In this document: positions 13,058-25,549 of the stretch, piece by piece
Position numbering within the stretch: the stretch's first letter is position 1
Layout of the letters: the number at the start of each line of letters is the position of its first letter
Source of the DNA: Azolla caroliniana
Lineage: Eukaryota > Polypodiophyta
Assembly: GCA_043228905.1 (NCBI GenBank)
Contig: JBHGNT010000005.1
Location: 8,928,001 to 8,992,000 of the forward strand
Direction: 5' to 3'
Length of the DNA: 64,000 nt
Translations under genes and position numbers: made by a program
The notes under the pieces: generated by a model
What the model was told of the DNA's origin: nothing
What the model saw: the letters and a program-made list of their open reading frames with translations, nothing else
Database searches by the model: none

Positions 13058-16000
13058 TTTTGGTTTGTGAATTTGTGTTTTCTTATTTAATGACCGATTG
13101 GCAGTATCTTATAAGAGTTGCCACAACCAAGATACAATTTAAATGCGGAGTCAATTGTGCCTCATAGGGTTGTAAACTAATGACTTCCATCATAACTTAT
13201 AATAGCATTGATATGACACGTGTTTATAAAAAGAAAAATTGTTCGTAACAAAACTTTGCATGGTAAGAAGTGATGGTTGTATTGTTCATAACAAAACTTT
13301 GCATGGTTAGTAGGGTTGTAAACTTTTCATGGCTAATACCTGAAAAGGGGGGATAGGTATGATGCCTTTATAGTTGTCACCTTACCATTTGCAAACGACG
13401 TTTATGTCAAAAGTGATAATTAAGATCCTACTTGACTTTTAAGCACATTTAGAATGCAAATTATACCTTCAATTATCTTGTTGCAAATCATTGACAATGA
13501 AGACTTCGAGTTTGACAAAATGATTATTTGTTTCATGGTAAACATTTGGTACACTTAATTGGAAAACAAGTTTGCTGAAAAACAAAGGTACCAAGAAGCA
13601 AGACAAATTTGATTATAATGTTCATATCTATGTGAAACCTTTTTTAAACTTTGCAAGGGCTTGTATATGTCTCTAATAGTAGCATTTGATTGATCCCATC
13701 ATGTGCCATTCTGCTCAAATTTGTCTCCACCGGCTAGGTGGATGAAGACAACTATTCTATCCTTAGGTGGGTAACTAGGTAGAATCTAGCGCCTAGTATT
13801 TTAGGCTTTGTGAGCATATGTGATAAGGAATAAATAAAGAACAAGTTTGACTTGTTAAGTTTGCTAAAGTTGAGCTGAAAGCCCTATTTTGTGGAAAGCA
13901 TACAAGTCTTTTCTTCCCATGTGTATCAAGATTCAACAACATTCCATTGTGTAACTGATGTGTTTTCCATGCAATGCAAGCATATGATCATTTCTGTTAT
14001 TTGTTCTTATTTCCCATGAATGGTTTCATTTCCTTTGTCAATTTCTTTCACTTTTTGTCTTATTATTGATTAATAGTTCTCGACCTCACCTCATCGGTAC
14101 GTGCAATGTACACTAACTCGCCATCATTTCTAGTAATCTACCTAATAATGCCTAAAATATAGGAAGTATACAACTCATTAAACTTAAAGTGGTATCGTAT
14201 ACATTTAAATAGTGTATTATGATCCCCAATACTCCCTTGATTTATCAATTTAATCTATTGTCATGAATATGGTACACGTCCACCACCTAGTTGAGTGGCA
14301 TAGAAATTTATTGCTATGAATGAGATCTTGTATGATGGGTCAAAGTACAAACATTTAGGATTCTCATGAAATGGACTGATGGTATGTAAAATTACCCATC
14401 TCGAGAGTACTTAAAAAGCTGTAGGAAGAAAATGGAGGAGACAACCCAAAAGCTTATTACAATATTAAATAAGATTCTCAAAATCTCCTTTGGACAAGAC
14501 AAAATGGTGTCCCGTTATATAAGATTATTTTGTGGCTTCTCGTAATTATCTTTTAAAGCAAAGTAACCGTCCATTATAATCTATGACCTAGAGAGTACAT
14601 CTACAAATGATTGGTAGAAGTGATGTCCACAAATGTATTGACATCGTATTTTAACTTTTAGTATGTTCAACTTTCAAGTGACATAACAACACTTTAGATT
14701 GTACAGATTGGTTATCACATTGAGATATAATGCATTTCACGAATATTTTTGAGTTGGTAAGACTAAAAATGAAGACCAATGACATCGACACACTTAACAA
14801 CAACATGTTCTAAGTAATGATATTTAGAGAATCTATCAGTAGCCAATGTAGTACTATATAGACACACATGCCCTAACAAACACATGGAGGGCATTACATA
14901 CTGAGGACAACTATTCATTTCTTTTGGCTCACATTAACTTATTTTTTCTATTTACATATATCTTCCTTCTCTTATATATCCATCGCAATTGCGGGTTGGT
15001 GGGACATACACATTTATCGATAGCTGGTTGGGGGTGAGTCGGAACCCGCCTCCTCATGTTTGATGGGTTTACTTTAGCTCGTTTTTTTTTTGACGCATAT
15101 TTGGCCCATTCATGTAAGTATAGTAGAGTCTTTCCTTTCCTTCCCTTTTACATAAACTCTATCATAAGTGCCCCTAGCCTTGGCCTTGCCCCACAACTTT
15201 CTCTATATGTGGCCAATGATTTCATGGCATATCAACATGAAAGTCATGTGAAATATCTTTGGGTGCAGAAGCCATGTAATGTAGCCCAACCCGTTGCTTG
15301 CAATCCATTCTTTTTTCTCTTGTCTACATTGTTGGCTAGCCTTGATATGCCACCGATAGGACTCATCTTTTGTAATATTTGCTTTTTGCTTTCTCTCTCT
15401 CTCTCTAGTGAAAACACACAATTATATTAATAAAAGTGTGTGAAAAAACACTACGACTTACAATAAAGAAACACCCACTAACTAACAACATACACTACAT
15501 GGGTAGTAGTGGAACATGTTTGAATGAATTGCTAATAGCCAAAAGAGGGAACACTCCACTAAGGAAAGAATTTCCACTTTGCTCCAATAAAGAAAATTGC
15601 CACATTACCACTCCCTTCAACTTTCTAAAATCTCTTTCACTATATGCCCCTTGCCTACCATCCAATACAAAAGCATTTGCGCCTAAATCTCCCAATTATG
15701 CTTTCAGAAATAGGAAAATCCAATCTCCATCTCTCTTTGTTTTCGACCCATTCTTCTCCCCCCAAAATACCATTTCCAGAGATTTTTTATTTTTTTATTT
15801 TTTTATTTTTAAAGCTCATTTTTCTTTTTCTCTCTAAGGTATGTGTAGTAATTCAAGAGCTACTTATGTGTATAATACGCCGCGGCAACTGATCTCAATG
15901 TTATATATCAAGCATTAATTGCAACAGAATAGATAGCTAGGTGTGAAATTAATGAAGAGAGGCAGGAGAGATCAGATTAAGGGTATTTAAGCTATAGGTT

Positions 16001-16061
16001 TATGAATCATAAAATTAAGATAATCAGTTCAATAATCGAAGTTGTATACAAATCGTTACAA
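13058..16061. other. Intergenic; leader of the RING gene at its right end
   Basis: From 13.06 to about 15.5 kb nothing coding was recognised; the sequence is AT-rich with a short CT run near 15,393. Near 15,780-15,838 a T-rich leader ends in TCTCTAAG followed by GTATGTG, a strong splice donor (exon end 15,838). This may be the end of a non-coding 5' UTR exon of the RING gene, with an intron reaching to shortly before the ATG at 16,062. That is an inference from splice signals only. Confidence 0.4.
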
Positions 16062-18355
16062 ATGGGATGCGTGTGTAGCCGCCCAACGGAAGAAATCACA
16101 AATTTCTCCAAATTTTCCAACCCCACATGGACCATCTGTTGCTTCAGATCTTGTTGTTACCTTAATGCGAAGGTAATCATAGTACAAGCAAACATATTGT
16201 GAATTTACTTATTTAGATGTATGTTGTATATGGCTAAATAGTAATGGTGTTAATGGTGTATGATGTGTGTGTGTGAGAGAGAGAGAGTCTGAGAGATTCA
16301 TTTGTTTCCACAATGAATATTGCATATATCAATCTCTAGTTTAGGATTTAGGTTTTAGGGGAATAATTATACGCATGAATAATTTATGCAGTCGTTATCT
16401 GTGTTTGCAAGAGAGTAATAGAGACAGAGACAGGAAGAAACAAGGAGTCAGAAAAAGAGAGAGATACTATTTTTGCAGGAAAAAAGAAAGATGAATACTC
16501 TAGTCGTTTCTAGTATGAATGGATATGCATATCGAAATATATTTTAGGGTTTCTTGATTCTTGTAAAAGCAGGAATTTTATTTCCGCTATGAAATAGTTA
16601 GTGTATATATCAGAGATTTGGTTTCTCTGAGGATCTTTCTTTACGTTTTCCTATCCTAGAAAACCGTCTATGATGAGAACCCCTTACCGACGTTCTAGTT
16701 TTCTTTAGGACCTGTGAAAATGTGATTAGTAATCATTGCATTTACGCTAAACCAGATGTTTTTTCACATAGTTTTTCTTTAGAAGTGAATGGCTTGATTC
16801 CCTTCCTGTATTCTGTACATGTTGTTTTTAACCTTCATGCAATGCTTAAAACGTAGATGATCGGGAAATAAATGGATTTCAAAATTTTGGGGGTTAAATA
16901 TTCAAGGAGTAAGTCTCACATGAAAAACTTGATTGACTTTGTGTTCAGGTAGTTTGAACCTTAGTAGTTGTGGATTATTATCTTGGGCAATATCATCTAG
17001 AATATTGTTACAATCAACAGTTAATTTATTGTCTTAAATCACATCAAGTACATTCATATTCAAATGTGTGCATCTATGTAATGGTGTGATGTGATTTGTG
17101 TCCATGCGAACAATTGGAAGGAAGGATTTTTCCCTGTACTAATTCTTTTGGAACTTTTCCTGTGGATGATTAGATTCATTAATGTAATGTTATTGGCAAA
17201 CTAAGAAAACGTTAACCATCTTTTAACTAGCATAAGCCTTGTATATATATCCAAAAAGTTTGACAGATTCATTTCTTCAGTTTGGTTGCGAGCCATATGG
17301 TGAAAAAGTTGGTGGGAGCCTTAGAACTTTAGAGTAGGTTTCTGAGAGTTACACTTATCTGAGATGATTTCAACCTTAAATGTTATCTGAAAATGGATTG
17401 AATAGAAAACCCTGTAGCATTGTATGAGCATTTCAATGCTTTAGGCAAGGAAGGAAATGTGGGTATCCATTGATATATTCTTGCAGAACATTAGGTGTCG
17501 TTATTAGCTAAAATCGTGATAAACCTGAAGGTTTTTTTTCTTTATCTTGTGAGCACTCAGGATTATTTTGACATTTACTAAGCTGAAAGTGTGGGTATTC
17601 CAGTTTCTTTATGTTAGGATTCCCAATATATCTATCTTATTCAGGTTTTTTTGCAGTGTAATATTCCTTGCCCCTCGACTCCAAAACATGAGGCTTCTCC
17701 ATCTGTTCATAGCACATCAACTATTGTTGATCAGAGCAGATATGTTGAATCGGAAGCAAACATTGATAGCGATGAACATGACAGTGATATAAGAGCCATG
17801 GATTCTGATCACATTAAAGATCAAGATACAGAATATCACGAATTGGATGTTATTCCTTCTCCTAATGTGAAGCATAAGAACGGTAGTTGGAGTGTAGAGT
17901 CTATAATTTCAGTTGTGCGAGACGATTGTCCAATTTGTCTTGAAGGTTCATCATCTTTCTCTAAACTTTTTATTTATCATTTCCAATTCTTCCTTTGGGA
18001 TTATGGCAAGGTGGAAAAAAAGAAGAAAAATGTATATATATGCTACATGGAGAACAGGGTATGATGCAGAGAACCCGAGATTCGATACGTTCTGTGAGCA
18101 TCATTTCCACCTAGCATGCATTCTGGAATGGATGGAGAGGAGTACCAACTGCCCAATGTGCAATAATGTATATTGTCTATTTACCTATCTATTCATTCTT
18201 CCTTTTTTTAAATTTGCAGTCTTTTTATCAATTGATTTTCTTATTCCTTTCTGATGAAATTGATAACTGAGCTTTCTTTTTTTATGCATTAACATACTAA
18301 TGCAAAGCTCATTTCCGACTTAAAACAGGAGATGGTGTTTGATGCGAGTACTTAA
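16062..18355 (+). CDS. RING-H2 E3 ubiquitin ligase, N-terminal MGC
   Basis: Exons 16062-16172, 17657-17945, 18058-18167 and 18329-18355 splice in frame to 178 residues. The protein starts MGCVCSRP, a classic signal for N-myristoylation plus palmitoylation, so membrane attachment is likely; further cysteines follow (ICCFRSCCY). A serine- and acid-rich middle leads to the RING: CPICLE at the end of exon 2, then CEHHFHLACILEWM and CPMC in exon 3, i.e. C-x2-C, C-x-H-x2-H-x2-C, C-x2-C (RING-H2). The tail EMVFDAST closes the gene. This layout matches the small plant RING family around Arabidopsis At3g02290. It should recruit an E2 and ubiquitinate unknown targets at a membrane. Start choice is supported by the lipidation motif. 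Confidence 0.88.
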
Positions 18356-19452
18356 ACAGGAAAAAATGGTGTGCCCTAGTACAGTATAAACTCTAAAAGA
18401 AAGGCGTTTGGACTGGAAATGAAATGGTATGTTTCAATGAGAGCCCATGTAGTTTGGGTGTTAACTCGAGAACCAAAAGTAATACTCCCTGAAATTCTTT
18501 TATGCCCTACAGAAAATCAAGAATGCTTGCCATGTGTCTTGCAATGTGGTGTTGCTAACACGCACATATATCATGGTATGATGATTTTAGCACACACCAT
18601 ATAACAATTTAGCCATTACTATAGCTTTTAGGCTCCATTGATTACCCCATGGGCCACTCTTTACTCCTTTGTAGTGAATACTACTAGTTCTTACAAATCT
18701 CACCTTTTGTAGATTAAAGCTTCTGTATATAAAAGTATCTTACATTATGTAAGCATGGGATGTTTAATTCTTATAAAGGGATTATTTTCTGTACACAGCT
18801 CTTGCATTTTGGTGGTGGTTTATTTGTCGGTTATTTAATTGACGGATTGTTTTAACTAAGGAAATATCACCCTTTTGTTGAGCTCGTGCAGTGAACATGA
18901 CTAATATAAATTTAATAATTTCTTGCCAATTTTTGTAGATGTAATGAAATGTATGACATGGCCTAAGTTGGAGTGCTCAAATTTTCTTGTTTCTGAAAAA
19001 CCTTCCCTCTTCAAATCTATGATATCTGTACAATTTGACTTTCTGAAAGATCAAGAGGAATTCTTGTCTGCACAAAACAGACTAACGTTTGATGAATGGC
19101 TCAAAGCGTGACTAAGAAATGGCCTGATCATGTCCATGCGCAGCTGGGATATTAATCTTTTCTGTTTTATAGTTTTTTGTACTAATGAGATTATTTTCTC
19201 AATGCTTTCCTTTGTTTCCATTTGATGCTTTAATCATGTGTTCTTTCTTGTTTGAAAAGCCTCAGATTGTTCTTATATGGGCATTTTATACGAGAAGTTC
19301 TTTATAATATAAAGAAAACGGAGTTAATATATAGACATGATTATATAATAAAAAGAAAACGGAGTTAATATTACACATATATTTATATATATACATAGAC
19401 ATGATTATATAATAAAAAGAAAAAGGAGTTAATATTACACATATAGAATATA
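18356..19452 (+). other. 3' flank of the RING gene
   Basis: No further exon is required. A frame at 18,923-19,111 follows a T-rich acceptor-like TTTTTGTAG but has no family likeness. Between about 19,310 and 19,440 there are three diverged copies of an AT-rich unit (GACATGATTATATAATAAAA followed by GGAGTTAATAT). Confidence 0.4.
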
Positions 19453-19595
19453 GGAAATTGGTAAATTCACAGTTTTTAAAGTATTTTCACAGTTTTTTTG
19501 GGGGGATGGAATCTGGCTATCATTTGTAATCATATTTCTGAACTCAAAAAAAAAAACTGTGAAAATACAGAAAAACTGTGAATTTACCAATTCCC
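19453..19595. mobile_element. MITE with ~45-bp TIRs and 8-bp TSD
   Basis: A 143-bp element bounded by GGAAATTGGTAAATTCACAG on the left and the inverse CTGTGAATTTACCAATTCCC on the right. The inverted arms extend about 45 bp each, including a second inner CACAG/CTGTG pair. It is flanked on both sides by AGAATATA (19,445-19,452 and 19,596-19,603), an 8-bp target duplication of the size made by hAT transposases. There is no coding capacity. It is a non-autonomous element moved by an unknown hAT source; its TIRs differ from those of the hAT element at 39.9-43.9 kb. Confidence 0.8.
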
Positions 19596-20256
19596 AGAAT
19601 ATATATGTACATATATAATATATGGACAGAATTCTACAACCTCAGATTGTTTTTGCTCGATATTTTTAATCATGTCTACGCACTTAATTTTGAAAGTCTC
19701 AATTCTAGGGTTCATGTTTTCAAAATTAAACAGAAATGAGGACAGCTTCTGAATACATGTATGTATACAGTATGTGTAAATGTACATAGGTACATGTATG
19801 TATGTATGGGAATAGAAGTCTATTCATACATGTATGTATAAGCAAAATTAAACTACTTTTAATATCCATAGGCAAAGAGGTCCATGACTATCTACAAATT
19901 AAACAGAAAGGAGGTCCATATATGTATGCATGGGCCAGAAAATATACAAGATCCTTCAAAATGAACAGAAATAAAGACTTTTATTCTTGCGGAGGCGTAC
20001 TTTTATTCATAAGTTCTTAAGAAAAACATTACAGATCTAGAATGCAGCAGAATCATCATGCTGGATCATTTCTCTTGTACCAAAATCTCTATCAAGTCAT
20101 TGGAGAGGCTGGTCAGAGTGCTAACCAATACTCCAACGTAAGTATCTCCAAAAATATAAGATTGTATAAAGGCTCCAATATAAATAAATGTCAATATTGC
20201 ATTAATGAATCTATCAAAAGCCTGCTACAGAACCAACTAGAACAAAGATTAATCCA

Positions 20257-23200
20257 TTAGAGCTTTAAACCAACTAGTTTAAGATCTTCTGGTGTCTTCA
20301 ATGTTCCAGGAGGGAGGAATTCTGCTAATCTTTTCCCGTGTTCTGCAAGTAATCTTTGTCGCTCTTTCTCAATTGCAGCTTCTTTCATTGCAGCCTCTTC
20401 CTCTTCTTTTCTTTGTCGCCATGCTGCTTCCTCAATCTATCACCGAAGAATTTTTTTAAAAGAAAAGTATTTATACACTCTTAATATATAGAACCATGCC
20501 TTATTTGTCTCTTTCAAGAACAATATGAAAATGTCATGTGGAGGTTCAAACCTGCAACTTAAATGCTTCTTGCTTTGCAAGCCAAAGCTTCTCTACTTCT
20601 CGCTTATGCTCCTCGATCTTCATTCGGCTCCTCTGTTGACTCAATTGCTCAAGTTTATGTGCCTGTCAGATTCAATAGATGAAGTATTTGTGATCATTGA
20701 GATCTATGAAAAAGTTCCAGACCCAAACAGAAGCATGAATTTCTCTCCTGACAAGAGAAGGCATTGACAATTGAGCTATATCATATTTGATATAGATTGT
20801 AACAGCTGAGATTTTGAAGGAATCTCATATAGGATAAACGCTGGTGATAAGTTTTCTTAAAGCTATAGGAGGAACGGTTTAGCAACTCCTAGAATATAGT
20901 ATGTAATTATATGTACCAGTTTACTAGACATGTTTCACAACTCACAACTCCCACACTTCTCAGTACATCAATTGATCAACACACGGATTCTTTCCAAATA
21001 TATTTGAAAATGATGTGAATTCTTGGAAACTATATTTATTCACTGAAAACATAGACATAAACATCTAAATCCATCGCATTAAATTATGAGAGAAAGCCAG
21101 GGGTCCATTTCATGCAGACTCTTTGAGAGTAGCAATTCTGTTAGTGTCCTCCTTACCTCCTCTCTTTGCTATGGTTCTGAAACTGCATCAGGCAATTGTG
21201 ACAACACAGCAGTATTGTAAAGGTAGTTTTAAGCATCAACTTTACCATGGCATGTGCATTAGAGAGTCAAGATGGTCTGGTTCATATAGTGCAGGTTTTG
21301 AACTGTAGCTAGTTCATTACACTGTATTTTGACACACCATGACACTAGAGTGACATATCAGACTGAACCTGCTTAGGCATTGCACTAACCTCTTAATAAT
21401 TTTTTGCAGCAGACATCTTTCCAAGTTTACATCATCAAATTATGTCAGAAAATTTGTGTTTAATAATAACTTGCCTCAGCCAATTCTTCTAACATTTTCT
21501 TTCTAAAGTTCTCCCTCTCTGCAACTTCCTCCTGCTTGCGCTGTTCTTTCAGTCTCTGATACATGTCACTGGCAGCTCTAAGATTTTCACGAACTTGCTC
21601 TCTCTGTTAAAAAGATACAAGTGTACCAATAAGAAAACAGCTTGGACGCCCCAAAACAAATAAAAGGGAAAGGTTTTGCCTGTATCTGTAGCTCCTCTTG
21701 TCTTTTCTGATATTGAGCTTCTGCAACCTCAAAGAAGTAATCATTGATTGTTTTCTCAAGCTCTTCCTTTCGGCGCATCTCATCTAATTTTCCAGCTGAT
21801 AGGGCAGCATGTATCCTGTAAACAGAATGCCAAGAACCTGACTACAGAACTAAATATCTAATGAAGTTTGCACCGTGAAATATTGAGAAAATAACACCTC
21901 TCATCTTGCTCTCTCTTCAGTTTCGCCTTTGCTTCCTTCTCAGCAATTCGTTGGTCAAGCTGTTGCCGGTATTCTAATCTTTGTCTCTCTGCTTCTTCCT
22001 CCTCACGTTTCTAATGGTTCAATATGATCTCTTAGGACAGAATCACAAATTTAAATAAACATCTAACATGATGCCCCTCACAAAATAACTTTAAAGGAAA
22101 TTATGAGCTGAAATTCCCTAGACTACAATGAGAGCCTCTAGAAAAGCCAAAATAACCAATGAAATCCACAATTTCATCTCATGTGAAAACATACATTATA
22201 TTTAGAACAATTGTTGATGCCTCAATAGAGATAAAAGAGTTAAACAAATATCCTCAGAAAATTTACTTTTTTCAGTTGCAATCTCGCTTGCTGTTGAAGA
22301 TATTCTGTCATGTACTTGCGCTGCTCCGCTTGCTTGGTGCTGTGAAAGTGAATCCATCAATCACATAGTAAATTAATATTCATAGACGATATTTTCCAAA
22401 TATTATATTCAAGTTTTTAGAAAGCCATGCACAGAAGATTATAATAGAGGCCACCACATATCCATTCATCAGTTTAATTACATTTTGAGCTTTATGCCAC
22501 GATCACATTCTTCTTGAACTTCAGCAATGTGCTGCAAAAGCTCAATACAAACTATATCATCAATATTTACAGTCTCCAGTGTTCACCCTTGACAAAACCA
22601 AAGTAGTGTAATCATTAAAACACCAACTGAGAAAAGTAACAGGTGGAATGGCATCAAATAACCTTCTCCATTTCCTCATGTTCCTGTACTTTTTCTTCAA
22701 AATCCCTCAGTTTTTTCTGTTCTTTTTCATGCAGTTGTTGGTCCAAGCTTTGCTTTGAAATTAGCTATAAATTAAAATTCATGTTTTTAATACATCACCA
22801 GAGACAATGCATCACTAGATACGTTTCAAGCTTTTATTTATACAATGCATTAAATTGTACATCAACAGATACAATGCCTCACTAGATCTGTTTCAAGCTT
22901 GTATTTATACAATGCCTTAGTGGTATCTGATATGAATATTTTTTCTACAACCTATACTTATTCTGGTTCCCACATAGCTGGACAGACGTGATCCCTTGAA
23001 AACAGACATCAGAGAAATGAGAGGGATATTCTGGAAACTGTTATGACCTCCAATGTTAAAAGAACCATCACTTGACTTAATTACTCCCAATCCTCCAAAG
23101 GACTTGTCACAAAATGATCTGAAGATTCTCTTACCTGTCACGTTGACAAACAACTTGATATGAAACATACTAAAGATTCTTAGTCTACATTGGATTCGGG

Positions 23201-25469
23201 ATAGGAGGATTTTGATTGTTCAATTGTTACCCCCCCCAAGGGTAATCCCATCAATCTCTTTTACCCAGTGTTAAGAAAGTTTCCGCCAATAGAAAATATA
23301 CCAATGATGAGTTAAGTATATGCTTTGATTTAGGGATCACCATTCTATCAATCATGCTCATTTTCTTCATCCTCATTTGCTCAATCATCCACAATCTTAA
23401 ATGTTTCCCTGAAATTGCAGCCCAAAATGGTTGCTATTCATGCAACTTACCAGGAGGCATACTTTTTGAATAGCAAACATCTTCCTGTGATGAACATCTA
23501 ATTCGAATTTTCTGGAACCACAGTGTTATGGTGAGCACTGGTTTAGGTGGTAGTGTGCCTGAGATAAGATGTGTACCCACTGTATAAACATGAACCAAAG
23601 CTTGTGAACAAAAGACACTTGGACAATTTGCAGTGTGTTTTGAGTATAAATAAATAAAATGACTCCCTACAAAACATGGAATAGAGAGAATTATATTAAT
23701 TGTACCTCGGAAGTCCTAACAAAATAAAAAATGATTCAAGCTGTACCATCTCAATATGGGGAAAAAGGACACTTTAAAATGGAAAATTAGCATATGTATA
23801 CCTGTAATATTTGCCTCTGCTGCAGCTGCTCTTGTTCTTTTCTTGATTCCTCAGCTATATGTTGCTCCATAGCCTTGTGGAAAGTAGCATTTCGCGCAGC
23901 TTCTTCTAATTCAATGATACGTTTCTCACGCAACTGGAAATTTCTTGCAAATTTCAGAATCAACCCTGGTCGTTATAAGCATTAATATCCATGGGCTGAT
24001 ATAAACCTGTTGATGCCTCTGTCGACTAATTTCAGCTATTTGTAGTTTGGCCCGTAGGCTTTGTAACTCTGGAGAATCTTTAATGAGTTGATGAATTACC
24101 CTTTCCTCTCTCTCTGGCCCTACATCATTCACTTCCAAAGTGTTTGCAATCCACTTATCCTCCTCATTGGCCTGAATATCTTCACAATATTGTCAAACAT
24201 AAATCGGTTTGTCTCATAATAGAGCACAATGCAATCATGATTATTTATGAAGACTAAATAGAGTCATGCAAAACACATAAGCTACCAGAAAATTGAGTAA
24301 GAATACTTCGATTGGGTTCACTCCTGAAATAGAAAGAACATGGATGTTTTCATACCTAGGAATTTATCTAATTTGCTTCATGTTGATTGAGTACAAAAAT
24401 ATCCTGAAGCATTCTACAAACTAAGGATCATTGAATGATTTTCTTACAAATCTTCTCTGGAAACTTATGCAGGTCTTCACCCTCAGCTTATTGGTTCAAC
24501 CAAAAGAATATTGATTTCCTCTATACCATTTTTTAACCATTAAAATGGCACAGAAAAGGCATATCCTGAAACATTTTATTCTATCTTTAAATATATTCTA
24601 GAAGTCCATACTAACTTTCAAGCAAGAAGACACAAATCTCTCTAACAAAGGCAACCCAAAGCTTATTTTGAACTATCCTACATGGGAAGCGACAAGTATA
24701 TATTTCATCCATGACATCGATCGATTCAATCAGAAGAATTTGTTACAGTTATTCAGCACAATATCAGGAATGTACCAAGTTGCAGCCTAGTAATATCTAG
24801 TCAGTGGCTTCGTTTGAGTTCATCCATAGAGGCAATCACAAGGCACAATGCAAAAGATCAAATGCAACTATATATCTATTCTATTGTTACATAAGAAATA
24901 TTCAGAATCAGAAGGGCTTATGTGGAAAGACCAATTCAGCAGCTCTTTTTATTCGTTCTTCCTTTTCTGTTTCTTCTTTCTTACTTGCCAAAGCCAGTTT
25001 CTCTTCAGCCTATTCATGGATGATTTATAATAAGAAAAAATGATCCCAGATAATATGAAAACAAAAGAAACGTATATATAATATTTGGATCTGGAAAATA
25101 CATGCCTCTCGCTTGCGTCTATATGCATCCGATCTATCAAGAAAACTATTTCCTTCATTTGCAAGTCTATCATCTTTCAGATATCTAAGAGATAGATTAT
25201 CCACAGACAGACATATATATGTAAACATATTCCTATGTTAGCATTCAAACTTGGAGAAATTAAGCGCAGACAGAATATACAACATGCTGATGGTACCTTA
25301 CAATCAAGTCTCTTTGCTCATCATTTCTCCTCTGCTTGTCTATCCTTGCATCAAAAACTGAACAAAGAAGCAAACTTTCATAAAGAAGTTTGCAATGCAA
25401 TTAAAACAAAAACAAAAGAAATGAAGAAACCATACTTGCGCTTCTCGATGGATTTGCATGTCCTCCGGG
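20257..25469 (-). CDS. MNS1: MNS1/FAP127-like axonemal coiled-coil protein
   Basis: Fourteen exons keep frame: 25469-25436, 25344-25297, 25184-25106, 25009-24932, 24171-24007, 23933-23802, 22764-22663, 22531-22482, 22339-22267, 22010-21898, 21815-21680, 21603-21475, 20662-20552 and 20436-20257. They code about 476 residues, close to MNS1 (about 495 in animals). The product is almost wholly charged coiled coil of the trichoplein/TPH type. MNS1-like landmarks in order are SPELQSLRAKLQIAEISR, ENLRAASDMYQRLKEQRK, FRKKMLEELAEAHKLEQL, HKREVEKLW and the end RLLAEHGKRLAEFLPPG. MNS1 (FAP127 in Chlamydomonas) lies inside ciliary doublet microtubules. In a plant this points to expression in flagellated sperm. 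Three introns appear to use GC donors. The first coding exon is not resolved; an ATG at 27,289 upstream is a candidate. The name rests on remembered family features, not a search. Confidence 0.8.
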
Positions 25470-25549
25470 CTGAAATTTTGTAATCAGTAAGTTCCACGAG
25501 AGAAATGAATACATAAAGTGCAGTGTACAAACATAAAAAAAAATCATGC

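Noticed and set aside
15056-15837. Hypothetical proteins at 15,056-15,430 and 15,436-15,837
   Set aside because: Composition and lack of similarity suggest intergenic DNA; the second overlaps the T-rich leader of the RING gene.
18923-19111. Extra terminal exon of the RING gene
   Set aside because: The exon at 18,329-18,355 already ends the protein in the manner usual for this RING family.
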